From NCBI GenBank assembly GCA_017942165.1, contig JAGKSB010000003.1, positions 186,001-250,000 of the forward strand: a DNA stretch of 64,000 bases. Reading direction: 5' to 3'. The position numbers and the translations under genes are program-made. Every line of letters starts with the position of its first letter. Positions within the stretch are counted from its first letter, which is position 1. Below the pieces are notes generated by a model that was given only the letters and a program-made list of their open reading frames with translations, did no database searches and was not told the DNA's origin. The stretch is from Rhinopithecimicrobium faecis. GTDB taxonomy: Bacteria; Bacteroidota; Bacteroidia; Sphingobacteriales; Sphingobacteriaceae. Positions 19,287 to 27,625 of the stretch are shown one piece after another.

Positions 19287-19511
19287 TTTTTTTTAGTTTC
19301 AACTGACTTAATTTCATGCTTTTAACTTTTATTAGTAGACTTTTTGTCATTATATAAAATAATTTCACGCCATAATGTCTTGATTTTGTGCTTGGTATAT
19401 AAATTGAATAATTACTGAAAATTGGGGGAATTAAAGCATTGTAATAGCGCTGGAAAATTCTTCCGTTAAACGAATAATTCATTTATTAAAAAATATAAAG
19501 GAGAACAAAAA

Positions 19512-19952
19512 ATGGCTTTAGTAAAATTTTCACACAACGCAAGCAATCATGAAACTGCACCTTTTGTAAATCGTGTATTTGATTCTTTTTTTAACGATTC
19601 TTATTTAAACGATCGCGTTATTTCGCGCGTTCCAGCAGTCAATGTAGCGGAATCAGAAAATGCTTTTCATATTGAATTTGCAGCTCCAGGATTACAAAAA
19701 TCTGATTTCAAAATAAATATCGATAACCATACCTTAATAGTTTCTGCTGAGCGCTCTGAAGAATCCAAAGAGGAGACCAAAGTATATAACCGTAGAGAGT
19801 ATGCATATGGTACTTTTACACGCTCTTTTACCTTACCTAAAACAGTCGATATTAATTTAATTGAAGCTGTTTATGAAGCAGGGATTTTAGCTGTAACAAT
19901 TACTAAAAAAGAAGAAGCAAAAGTCGTAAGTCGCAGTATTGATGTGAAGTAG
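19512..19952 (+). CDS. Small heat-shock protein (Hsp20/alpha-crystallin)
   Basis: ATP-independent holdase chaperone. The 146-residue protein has a short N-terminal arm and the alpha-crystallin domain from about residue 40 (VPAVNVAESENAFHIEFAAPGLQKSDFKINIDN) to the family GxLxVxxxK end block AGILAVTITKKE (~123-134). An unusually strong Shine-Dalgarno AAAGGAG (19497-19503) precedes the ATG, rare in this window and consistent with high expression. The stop codon lies inside the first unit of a 20-bp tandem repeat. No HrcA/CIRCE inverted repeat was seen upstream. Confidence 0.95.
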   Translation: MALVKFSHNASNHETAPFVNRVFDSFFNDSYLNDRVISRVPAVNVAESENAFHIEFAAPGLQKSDFKINIDNHTLIVSAERSEESKEETKVYNRREYAYGTFTRSFTLPKTVDINLIEAVYEAGILAVTITKKEEAKVVSRSIDVK

Positions 19953-20017
19953 CTTCATGTATGAAGAAGTGGCTTAACGTATGAAGAAGTAGCTTAACAT
20001 ATGAAGAAGTGACTTAA
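19946..20017 (+). repeat. 20-bp tandem repeat overlapping the hsp20 stop codon
   Basis: Units beginning ATGAAGAAGT start at 19961, 19981 and 20001 (exact 20-base period, second half variable). A degenerate earlier unit (19946-19960) contains the TAG stop of the hsp20 gene. Each unit could encode MKK followed by a stop or a few residues (MKKWLNV in the first). Confidence 0.85.
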
Positions 20018-20061
20018 GCAGCTTATTAGCAGTTTTTATATGCTTTAAAAGCACAGATTTC

Positions 20062-20092
20062 AAAAAGCTTTCTCCTGCGAGAAAGCTTTTTT
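20062..20092 (+). terminator. Intrinsic terminator behind hsp20
   Basis: Perfect 13-base arms 20062-20074 and 20079-20091 (core AAGCTTTCTC/GAGAAAGCTT), loop CTGC, followed by further Ts. It ends the hsp20 transcript ahead of the aarF-like gene. Confidence 0.9.
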
Positions 20093-20141
20093 TATTTTAT
20101 GCTGCAGGTTATTTCTGCTACTCCGTGCTTCCCTTAGGCAG

Positions 20142-20181
20142 GATATTTGTATAGTTAGCAAGATATTTGCATAGGTTTAGA
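20142..20181 (+). repeat. Imperfect 20-bp tandem duplication upstream of the aarF-like gene
   Basis: GATATTTG begins at 20142 and again at 20162; the two 20-base units agree at about 14 positions, mainly in GATATTTGnATAG. It lies 36 bp before the ATG at 20217, in the promoter region. Confidence 0.55.
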
Positions 20182-20216
20182 TACCTATTGCTATATTAGG
20201 TTAACCCATCAAGATT

Positions 20217-21875
20217 ATGATAAATCCAGCAAAAAAAATACAGCGTGCTTCACAAATATTTTCTATCCTCGCAAAATATGGCTTTCATGATTTAGTTGCT
20301 CGACTATCTCGAAAAACTGAACCCTCGAAGAGCAGCGATACAGGGGAGGATCCAATCTCTGTATATACACGTATACGTATGGTCTTGGAAGAGTTGGGGC
20401 CTGCATTTGTCAAGTTGGGACAGACAGCGACGACTAGAGAGGGGCTCCTTCCGTCGGAATTAGTCGAGGCTTTAATGCAGTTGGAGGATCAGGTTGAGCC
20501 TTTGGACTTGGATGTACACAGCTATCTGCTAGCGCAATTTGGAGATAAATTTACAGAACAAGTTGCTTGGTTAGATCCACAGCCCTTTGCTTCAGCCTCC
20601 ATCTCGCAGGTCTATCGTGGTCGTTTATTCACCGGAGAAGAGGTGGTGCTTAAGGTTAAACGCCCGGAGATTGATGAGGCTTTGCTGATAGATTTAGCAT
20701 TAATGAAGGATTTTGCCGCTGTGCTAGCGAATTATTCTGACGCACTAAAGCGAATGAATTTACCGTTGATCGTAAACTCATTTGCCATTACATTGGAGGA
20801 GGAGATTTCCCTTTCTACAGAGCGGCAGCATATGGAGCGCTTCACAAAATGCTTCCAAGATAACCCCGCTATTTACGTTGCTAAACTATACCCTGAACTT
20901 TGTTCCAACGAGGTGCTATGTATGGAATTTCTGAACGGCACAAAAGTTACTGATGTAGAAGCATTGGTGCAGCAGGGCTTTGATATTGTTGAGGTCGTGA
21001 ATAGGGGTGTCGATTTATACCTATCACAAATTATTGACTACGGATTTTTCCATGGGGATCCACATCCCGGTAATATTATGGTTATGCCCGATGGTAAGAT
21101 CGCCTTCTTAGATTTCGGAAATATGGGGCGTATGTTACCCGTAGACAGAAAGCAATTGGAAGATTTTATTACGTCTTCTATGGAGCGCGATGCTGAACTT
21201 CTGGGCGAGGCCCTCGAAGAGATGGCAATTCATGCGGTAATTAAAGACCGCACAGCCTACGAGCGTCAGCTTTCGGAGTTGCTCGCTATTATGGAGGATG
21301 TCGCTATTGGGGAGTTAAATCTACAGCAGATATTTTCCAAAGTATGGAAAATTATTGGCGACAATGAAATGTATTTTCCAGAACATGTCTACCAACTTCT
21401 GCGTGGCATAGCCTTAATCGAAGGAATTGGTAGAAAGCTAAATCCATCGTTAAATATCTTAAATGCCATCAATCCTTTCGCGCAAAAAATTATTCAAGAA
21501 CGCCTACAGCCGAAGAATATAGCAAAGGAAGGCTTTAAGAAATTCCGCCGTCTAACGCGCGATTTAGAACATATTCCCGTAGATATGCGCGCTTTAATGA
21601 AGCAAGCAAGATCCGGTAATTTTACCCTTAGCCATAAGGTTCAAGGGATAAAAGATTTGAATTTTCATTTGCAGCGATCCGTAAATAAGATTGTAATAGC
21701 GGTTATTTTCTTAGCCCTAAGTATGCTGGCAGGGATGATTATATTAGCTAAGGTGCGCCCTGAATTCTATGGCATCCCAGTGCTTGCGTGGGTGATCATG
21801 GCCGTAAATGCTGTGCTTATGTCTTATCTTTTTCTCTCCATGCTTCGCGGACGAAATCGAAGTGACTATAAATAG
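20217..21875 (+). CDS. AarF/UbiB/ABC1 atypical kinase-like membrane protein
   Basis: Member of the ABC1/UbiB family, which have a protein-kinase-like fold with an ATP site and in other bacteria support isoprenoid quinone biosynthesis. The 552-residue protein has the family KxGQ motif in FVKLGQTATTREGLLP (~65-80), an Ala-rich-type segment PFASASISQVYRG (~122-134) with VVLKVKRP just after, FFHGDPHPGNIMV (~278-290) as catalytic loop, and LDFGNMGRM (~301-309) as metal-binding DFG. Two C-terminal membrane helices (~485-545) anchor it. Bacteroidota use menaquinone, so the classical ubiquinone role cannot be carried over. It is probably monocistronic, flanked by terminators on both sides. Confidence 0.9.
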   Translation: MINPAKKIQRASQIFSILAKYGFHDLVARLSRKTEPSKSSDTGEDPISVYTRIRMVLEELGPAFVKLGQTATTREGLLPSELVEALMQLEDQVEPLDLDVHSYLLAQFGDKFTEQVAWLDPQPFASASISQVYRGRLFTGEEVVLKVKRPEIDEALLIDLALMKDFAAVLANYSDALKRMNLPLIVNSFAITLEEEISLSTERQHMERFTKCFQDNPAIYVAKLYPELCSNEVLCMEFLNGTKVTDVEALVQQGFDIVEVVNRGVDLYLSQIIDYGFFHGDPHPGNIMVMPDGKIAFLDFGNMGRMLPVDRKQLEDFITSSMERDAELLGEALEEMAIHAVIKDRTAYERQLSELLAIMEDVAIGELNLQQIFSKVWKIIGDNEMYFPEHVYQLLRGIALIEGIGRKLNPSLNILNAINPFAQKIIQERLQPKNIAKEGFKKFRRLTRDLEHIPVDMRALMKQARSGNFTLSHKVQGIKDLNFHLQRSVNKIVIAVIFLALSMLAGMIILAKVRPEFYGIPVLAWVIMAVNAVLMSYLFLSMLRGRNRSDYK

Positions 21876-21886
21876 CATTTTTCAAG

Positions 21887-21924
21887 AAGGTCTAGAAAAA
21901 CAATAATAAGGTCTAGAAAAACAA
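21887..21924 (+). repeat. Direct repeat with 21-bp period behind the aarF-like gene
   Basis: The 17-base unit AAGGTCTAGAAAAACAA occurs exactly twice (21887-21903 and 21908-21924), starting 12 bases after the stop codon. Its second copy runs into the terminator stem. Confidence 0.85.
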
Positions 21925-21960
21925 CAATCCCACAACAGGTGAGTGTTGTGGGATTGTTGT
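21921..21960 (+). terminator. Long perfect hairpin between aarF-like gene and aldo/keto reductase
   Basis: Sixteen-base perfect arms 21921-21936 and 21945-21960 (ACAACAATCCCACAAC and complement) with an 8-base loop. There is no long T-run on either side, but the position between convergent genes supports bidirectional termination. Confidence 0.75.
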
Positions 21961-21990
21961 AGTATAGCTATTACGCCCCTTTGTAGCTTG

Positions 21991-22959
21991 TTAAATCACG
22001 GAAGAAATAAATGCTAACTCCGTATGGGACAATTTCAGCTGGGCTGCTTTAGCATTTGATAAAGTCTGCGTAGCATTTCGCGCACCTACAAGTGCGATTG
22101 TTATCCCTGGCTGCTCCAAAGTCCAGCGAAGTACCAGCTGCGCTACAGTTGCTTGGTGGATGTCTGCTATGGGCTGAATCTTTTTTATGAAAGTATTCGT
22201 TTTTTCAACAGCGTTTGCATTAAAGGAGGGGTGCGTAGCACGGTGGTCTCCTTCAGCAAATTGATATCCTTTATGTATTTTCCCGGTAAGCAAACCGCGT
22301 TCCAAAGGACTGTAGGCTAAAATACCGATATTCTCTTCTATACAATAAGGTACGACATCTTGTTCAATACCACGTGTAATCATGGAGTAAGGAACTTGAT
22401 TGGAGACAATAGGACATACCGACTGCGCGCGCTTTAGCTGCGCTACAGAATAATTGCAAACGCCAGCATGGCGAACTTTTCCCTGTTGAATAAGTTGCGC
22501 TACTGCTTCGAAAGTTTCTTCTATCGGTGTAGTAGGGTCATTCCAATGAATTTGATAAAGGTCAATATAATCTGTTTTCAATCTTTTTAAAGACTGCTCA
22601 CATTCATAAATGATGGATTCCTTACCAGCATATTTATAGATTTCTATAGGCTGACCGGCATTATTTTTACTAGGACTGAAATGCTCCCCTAAGGTGCTAT
22701 CCCAGCGCATGCCAAATTTTGTCAACAGCTGAATACGATCCCTGCTATGGTTGGCTATTGCTTCCCCGACAATCTCCTCAGAAGCACCTTGACCATAGAT
22801 TGGGGCAGTATCAATACTTGAAATGCCTACATCTAACCCCGCTTGTATCGCTTTTACAGCTTCATTTCTATCGGTAGCTCCCCACATCCATCCTCCAGCA
22901 GCCCAGGCGCCGAAGGTAATCGTCGAGAGTGTAAGATCATTTATTTTTCTATATTCCAT
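21991..22959 (-). CDS. Aldo/keto reductase
   Basis: NADPH-dependent oxidoreductase with a TIM barrel, 322 residues. The catalytic tetrad is recognisable: Asp50 and Tyr55 in SSIDTAPIYGQG, Lys81 in LLTKFG, and the His in DLYQIHWND (~136). The C-terminal coenzyme-binding block RNATQTLSNAKAAQ follows ITIALVGA. It resembles the general stress/YccK-type group with broad carbonyl substrates; the specific substrate cannot be named. It is a single gene converging on the aarF-like gene. Confidence 0.92.
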   Translation of the reverse strand: MEYRKINDLTLSTITFGAWAAGGWMWGATDRNEAVKAIQAGLDVGISSIDTAPIYGQGASEEIVGEAIANHSRDRIQLLTKFGMRWDSTLGEHFSPSKNNAGQPIEIYKYAGKESIIYECEQSLKRLKTDYIDLYQIHWNDPTTPIEETFEAVAQLIQQGKVRHAGVCNYSVAQLKRAQSVCPIVSNQVPYSMITRGIEQDVVPYCIEENIGILAYSPLERGLLTGKIHKGYQFAEGDHRATHPSFNANAVEKTNTFIKKIQPIADIHQATVAQLVLRWTLEQPGITIALVGARNATQTLSNAKAAQLKLSHTELAFISSVI

Positions 22960-23061
22960 TTGTCAAAGTCTTTAAGTTGAAAGCCTATTTACGGTTTAAT
23001 TCAGGATATTTTGCTCTTTAAATAAGACTAAATATACTAAATATTCCCGTGTATCAGGTAC

Positions 23062-26000
23062 TTACCAACCTCCACCGAGCGCTTTATAGATATTCAATTC
23101 TACTTGAATATTGTCTCTTTTACTCTCAATAGCATTTATTTTCGCTGTAAGAACAGACTTCTGTGCCGATAATACATCTAAGTAGGAAGCTCTACCAGCT
23201 ATAAATAATGCTTTCGAAGTTTCTACAGCCTCTTTTAATACCGCTGCCTCCTGACTGAAGTGTATCTGACGATTTTTGACAAATTCTTTAGTTTCCAATT
23301 GGCTGTAAAGCTCATGCCATGCTTTTAATACTGTCTTTTCATAGTTTATAAAAGCTAATCCATAGTTTGCTTTATACTGCTCATAGGTTCCTTTTGCTGC
23401 CGAACGATTTAGGAGCGGCGTAGTTAAGCCACCCAAAATAGTGTATGCAAAGGAAGAGCTGTTAAACATTTTATCTAGGCGTAGGGAGTTTAACGCAATC
23501 TGTGGAGAGATCACTAAAGAAGGGTATAAATTCGCTTTTGCCGCATCCGCTTCCAGACCCGCAGCAAGCAACGTTAAGGTTGCTTGACGGATATCTGCGC
23601 GGTGTGCCAACATCTTATCTGGATTGGCAATATCCACACTGTTGAAGACTTGATTCAGCCCAATTTCATAAGAGCTACGTGGGATATCTAACTTATAACG
23701 TCCTGCCAGTTGGTTGATATCAGACTCCGTAAGTGCTAATTGCTGTAACTTACGTTGCTCTTCCGCTAAGGCATTGGAAAGTGCTGCGTTAAACTGGTTG
23801 ATTCCCAAAGTGTTGGTTGTTCCTGCTTCTTTCATCACCTGAATGATCGCTAAGCTTTCCTTGTTGATAGCGATATTCTCACGGATGGATGCCAGTTCGG
23901 CATCCAAGGTGATCAGTTCGTAATAACGGGATGCTAGCTGTGCTATTAACTCCGATTGAATTAGGTGTCGTGCTTCCTGTGTTCCTAAGAATTCATAGTA
24001 TGCAGCGCCTTTCAAACTTTTTAATTTTCCCCAAAGGTCAATCTCCCAGTTTGCCTGAAGGCCGATGTAATAGTCCGCCATAGGCGTAGGGATAACTTGT
24101 TTTTTCGAAATATTTTCCGAAAGGTTTTGATCGAAAATACCAATTCCATCCATGGTGTAATCGCCAAACTTAGTTACTCCACCACTGACCTTAGCATCCA
24201 CCGTAGGGGCCATTGCTCCTTTACGAATGCGAAATTGTGCTTGGCTATATTCAATACGCTGCACCGCTTCAGCCATGTCTAAGTTGTGCACTAAAGCCGT
24301 GTCAATAAGCTGCTTTAACTTTTCATCTTTAAAGTAATTACGCCACGCCATACGTTCCCGAAGTAGGGTATCCGTCTGAAGACTATCAGCGGCTACTGCC
24401 GTAGGCTTAAATTGATCACGTACATCAGATTGAACCTTACAGCTACCAAATAAAAATAATCCGGCAATAATAAGTGCTCCACCTTGAATATTTTTCTTCA
24501 CCATTTTCTTATCACGACTAAATAAAGCATAAAGACCAGGGATAATAATTACCCCAAATACAGTACCTATAACCATACCACCTAAGGAGGCTAGACCAAT
24601 TGATTTGTTGCCAATAGCACCGGCTCCTTGTGCCATTGCTAAAGGCACTAAGCCGGCAGCAAAAGCAAAGGATGTCATTAAGATGGGACGCAGACGTGCT
24701 ACAGCAGCTTCCACAGCAGCTTCCCGAATGGAAAGACCCTGCTTATGCTTAATGATGGCATACTCAATAATTAAAATGGCATTTTTACCCAGTAGACCGA
24801 TTAACATAATCATGGCTACTTGTGCGTAAATATTATTATCTAAGCCGGATACTTTTAAGAATAAGAAGGCCCCAAATATACCCGCTGGAAGTGAAAGTAA
24901 TACCGGTAGTGGTAAGGTAAAGCTTTCATACTGTGCACATAATAATAGATATACAAAGAGTAGACAGATGGCAAATACATAAATAGCCTGATTTCCGGAA
25001 GCTTTTTGCTCCTTAGTCATTCCTGACCATTCAATGGTATAACCTTGAGGAAGCTTATCTGCAGCGACACGTTCTACCGCTTCAATAACCTGTCCAGAGC
25101 TAAATCCTGCCGCCGCATCACCATTCAACATCGCTGAAGGGTACATATTGAAACGCGTGATTTGTTCTGGCCCATAGATACGCTCCATGCGCATAAAGGT
25201 TGAGTAGGTCACCATCTCACCCTTATCGTTCTTTACAAAAAGTTTTAACACATCCTCCGGTTTTTCTCTGTAGGAAGCTTCTGCCTGCACCATGACTTTA
25301 TACATCTGTCCATAGCGGATAAAGTTCGTCGCATAGAAAGATCCCATTAAGGTCTGTAAGTTAGACATCGCATTGTCTACCGTAATACCCTGCTTAGCAG
25401 CTTGATCGTAGTCAATATGTAAGATGTACTGTGGGAATTTCGTCTCAAAAGAAGTGAAAATAGATCCTAATTCAGGCTCTTTTCCAAGATCTTCCATAAA
25501 CGTGTTGATAACTTTTGAAAATTCATTGATATCATCTTTTCCAGAACGGTCTAATACGCGCAACTCAAAACCTGAAGAGTTACCGAAACCAGGTACTGTT
25601 GGGGGAGGGAAGAATTCGATCTTCGCATCCATGATATGCTTGGTATTTTCCTCTAACTTGGCGATTAATTCCCAAACGGACTCATCGCGTTTGTCCCAAG
25701 GGGCTAAGTTGATCATCCCCATACCATAGGAAGAACCTGAAACTTCAGAAACTAAACTATAGCCCGAAAGCGTAGACATAGATTCCACAGATTTCTCTTT
25801 GCGGGCAATGGCATCAATGGCATCCATGACCTTTTCAGTACGGTCTACCGTAGCTCCAGGAGGCGTCGTAACATTGACGTAAACCATACCCTGATCCTCT
25901 GTAGGGATAAATCCTCCCGGTAAGACAGCTGACATTCCCCATGTAATCACGAAGGATCCAACCAATAAGCCCAAGGTTACAGTACGTCTATTAACAACGG

Positions 26001-27606
26001 TACGCACGATACGCGCATATCCATTGGACGTATTGTTATAGACCTTATTAAAGCCGTCGAAGAATTTCTGTAACCACGAATTTGAACGTTTTTTGTCGTG
26101 TGGTGACCGTAATATAAGCGCACATAAAGCAGGTGTTAATGTCAAGGCGTTAATACCCGAGATAACAATTGCTGATGCTAGCGTTAAGGAGAATTGACGA
26201 TAAAATATACCGACAGGTCCATCTAAGAAGGATACCGGAATAAATACCGCAGACATCACCAAGGTAATAGCGATAATAGCACCTCCAACTTCATGCATCG
26301 CAGCAAAAGTCGCTTCCCGTGGGGAAAGGTGTTCCTCCTCCATCTTTGACCAGACGGCCTCGACGACGACAATCGCATTATCTACCACAATACCTATGGC
26401 TAATACCAGGGCGAAGAGTGTCAGTAAGTTAATCGAGAAGCCTAATAACTGCATAAACCCTAAAGCCCCAATCAAACATACCGGTACTGCCAATGCAGGA
26501 ATTAATGTAGATCGGAAATCTTGAAGAAATATAAATACAATTAAGAATACAAGTAAGAAAGCCTCAATTAGCGTGTATATTACGGAAGAAATAGAGGCAT
26601 CTAAGAAGCGTGATACATCGTAGCCTAGACTATAGGTCATGCCGGAAGGGAAGGAGCTTGCTTTCAGCTCTTCCATACGTTTCTTTACATTATTAATAAC
26701 ATCCTGCGCATTGGATCCAGGAAGCTGCTTCATCATAATAGAGGCCGAAGGGCGTCCATCAGTTTTGGAAAGCATCTCATAATCTAGGGAACCAAACTCT
26801 AGGGAAGCAATATCCTTAACGCGCAATACCGAGCCATCTGCATTGGCACGAATAGGAATATTTTCATAATCTTTCTTTTCCGTAAACTTTCCAGTGTAGC
26901 GTAGTACAAACTGTTGCATAGCTACAATCTGATCCGAACCTATCCCCGTTTGACCAGGGGCAGCTTCGATATTCTGCTGACGCAGGGCACTGATTACTTC
27001 TTCCGTAGAAATATTATAGGCTGCTAAGCGGTCTGGCTTTAACCACACGCGCATTGCGTAGTCACGCATACCCATAATCTGGGCAAAACCGACCCCTTCA
27101 ATACGTTTTAATTCTTTTAGAATATTGATATCTGTAAAGTTGTAGATAAAGCGCTCGTCTGCTTTCGGGTCATCCGAGTAGATGTTTAAATACATCAACA
27201 TGGAGTTTACCTCTTTTTCGGTGGTTACACCTGCTTTAATAACTTCTTCAGGAAGCTCATCCAATACCGTCGTCACGCGATTTTGAACGTTTACGGCAGC
27301 AATATCAGGATCAGTACCTACTTTAAAGAAGATTTGAATTAAGGTGCTACCGTTATTGGTAGATACCGAGGACATGGAAGTCATTCCCGCGACACCATTA
27401 ATGGCTTTTTCTAGGGGAATAGCTACCGCATTGGTACTTACCTCGGCATTTGCTCCCGTGTAATTCGCTGTTACGACCACCGATGGAGGGACGATATCAG
27501 GGAACTGAGTGACGGGAAGTGTTAAGAGTGCTAAGATCCCCATAATTGTGATAAACAACGATATCACAAGGGATAGTATGGGTCTTTTAATGAATATATC
27601 GAACAT
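23062..27606 (-). CDS. RND multidrug efflux pump fused to TolC-like outer-membrane channel
   Basis: One continuous 1514-codon frame. Residues 1-~1034 are a complete HAE1/AcrB-type proton-driven pump: FDIFIKRPILSLVISLFITIMGI, twelve membrane helices, TM4 relay VVDNAIVVVE (Asp409, but Asn410 where AcrB has a second Asp) and TM10 Lys941 in GLLGKNAIL. Residues ~1057-1514 are a complete NodT/OprM-type outer-membrane factor. The join is MVKKNIQGGALIIAGLFLFGSC, an apparent complete lipoprotein signal peptide starting at Met1035 with lipobox Cys1056. HAE1 pumps are normally ~1040 residues with a separate OMF gene, so a stop codon has been lost here or both products arise from one frame. The adaptor gene is 19 bp upstream. 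No regulator gene is adjacent. Confidence 0.93.
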   Translation of the reverse strand: MFDIFIKRPILSLVISLFITIMGILALLTLPVTQFPDIVPPSVVVTANYTGANAEVSTNAVAIPLEKAINGVAGMTSMSSVSTNNGSTLIQIFFKVGTDPDIAAVNVQNRVTTVLDELPEEVIKAGVTTEKEVNSMLMYLNIYSDDPKADERFIYNFTDINILKELKRIEGVGFAQIMGMRDYAMRVWLKPDRLAAYNISTEEVISALRQQNIEAAPGQTGIGSDQIVAMQQFVLRYTGKFTEKKDYENIPIRANADGSVLRVKDIASLEFGSLDYEMLSKTDGRPSASIMMKQLPGSNAQDVINNVKKRMEELKASSFPSGMTYSLGYDVSRFLDASISSVIYTLIEAFLLVFLIVFIFLQDFRSTLIPALAVPVCLIGALGFMQLLGFSINLLTLFALVLAIGIVVDNAIVVVEAVWSKMEEEHLSPREATFAAMHEVGGAIIAITLVMSAVFIPVSFLDGPVGIFYRQFSLTLASAIVISGINALTLTPALCALILRSPHDKKRSNSWLQKFFDGFNKVYNNTSNGYARIVRTVVNRRTVTLGLLVGSFVITWGMSAVLPGGFIPTEDQGMVYVNVTTPPGATVDRTEKVMDAIDAIARKEKSVESMSTLSGYSLVSEVSGSSYGMGMINLAPWDKRDESVWELIAKLEENTKHIMDAKIEFFPPPTVPGFGNSSGFELRVLDRSGKDDINEFSKVINTFMEDLGKEPELGSIFTSFETKFPQYILHIDYDQAAKQGITVDNAMSNLQTLMGSFYATNFIRYGQMYKVMVQAEASYREKPEDVLKLFVKNDKGEMVTYSTFMRMERIYGPEQITRFNMYPSAMLNGDAAAGFSSGQVIEAVERVAADKLPQGYTIEWSGMTKEQKASGNQAIYVFAICLLFVYLLLCAQYESFTLPLPVLLSLPAGIFGAFLFLKVSGLDNNIYAQVAMIMLIGLLGKNAILIIEYAIIKHKQGLSIREAAVEAAVARLRPILMTSFAFAAGLVPLAMAQGAGAIGNKSIGLASLGGMVIGTVFGVIIIPGLYALFSRDKKMVKKNIQGGALIIAGLFLFGSCKVQSDVRDQFKPTAVAADSLQTDTLLRERMAWRNYFKDEKLKQLIDTALVHNLDMAEAVQRIEYSQAQFRIRKGAMAPTVDAKVSGGVTKFGDYTMDGIGIFDQNLSENISKKQVIPTPMADYYIGLQANWEIDLWGKLKSLKGAAYYEFLGTQEARHLIQSELIAQLASRYYELITLDAELASIRENIAINKESLAIIQVMKEAGTTNTLGINQFNAALSNALAEEQRKLQQLALTESDINQLAGRYKLDIPRSSYEIGLNQVFNSVDIANPDKMLAHRADIRQATLTLLAAGLEADAAKANLYPSLVISPQIALNSLRLDKMFNSSSFAYTILGGLTTPLLNRSAAKGTYEQYKANYGLAFINYEKTVLKAWHELYSQLETKEFVKNRQIHFSQEAAVLKEAVETSKALFIAGRASYLDVLSAQKSVLTAKINAIESKRDNIQVELNIYKALGGGW
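24439..24504 (-). other. Internal lipoprotein signal peptide at the RND-OMF junction
   Basis: On the minus strand, in frame within the fusion, ATG at 24504 opens MVKKNIQGGALIIAGLFLFGSC: a basic n-region, a 12-residue hydrophobic core and lipobox FGS|C with Cys codon 24441-24439. If used as a start it would give a 480-residue OMF lipoprotein. If not, the same segment would be a thirteenth membrane helix leading to the periplasm, with a possible signal peptidase II site. Confidence 0.75.
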
Positions 27607-27625
27607 AGAATTTCCTTAATAACGA

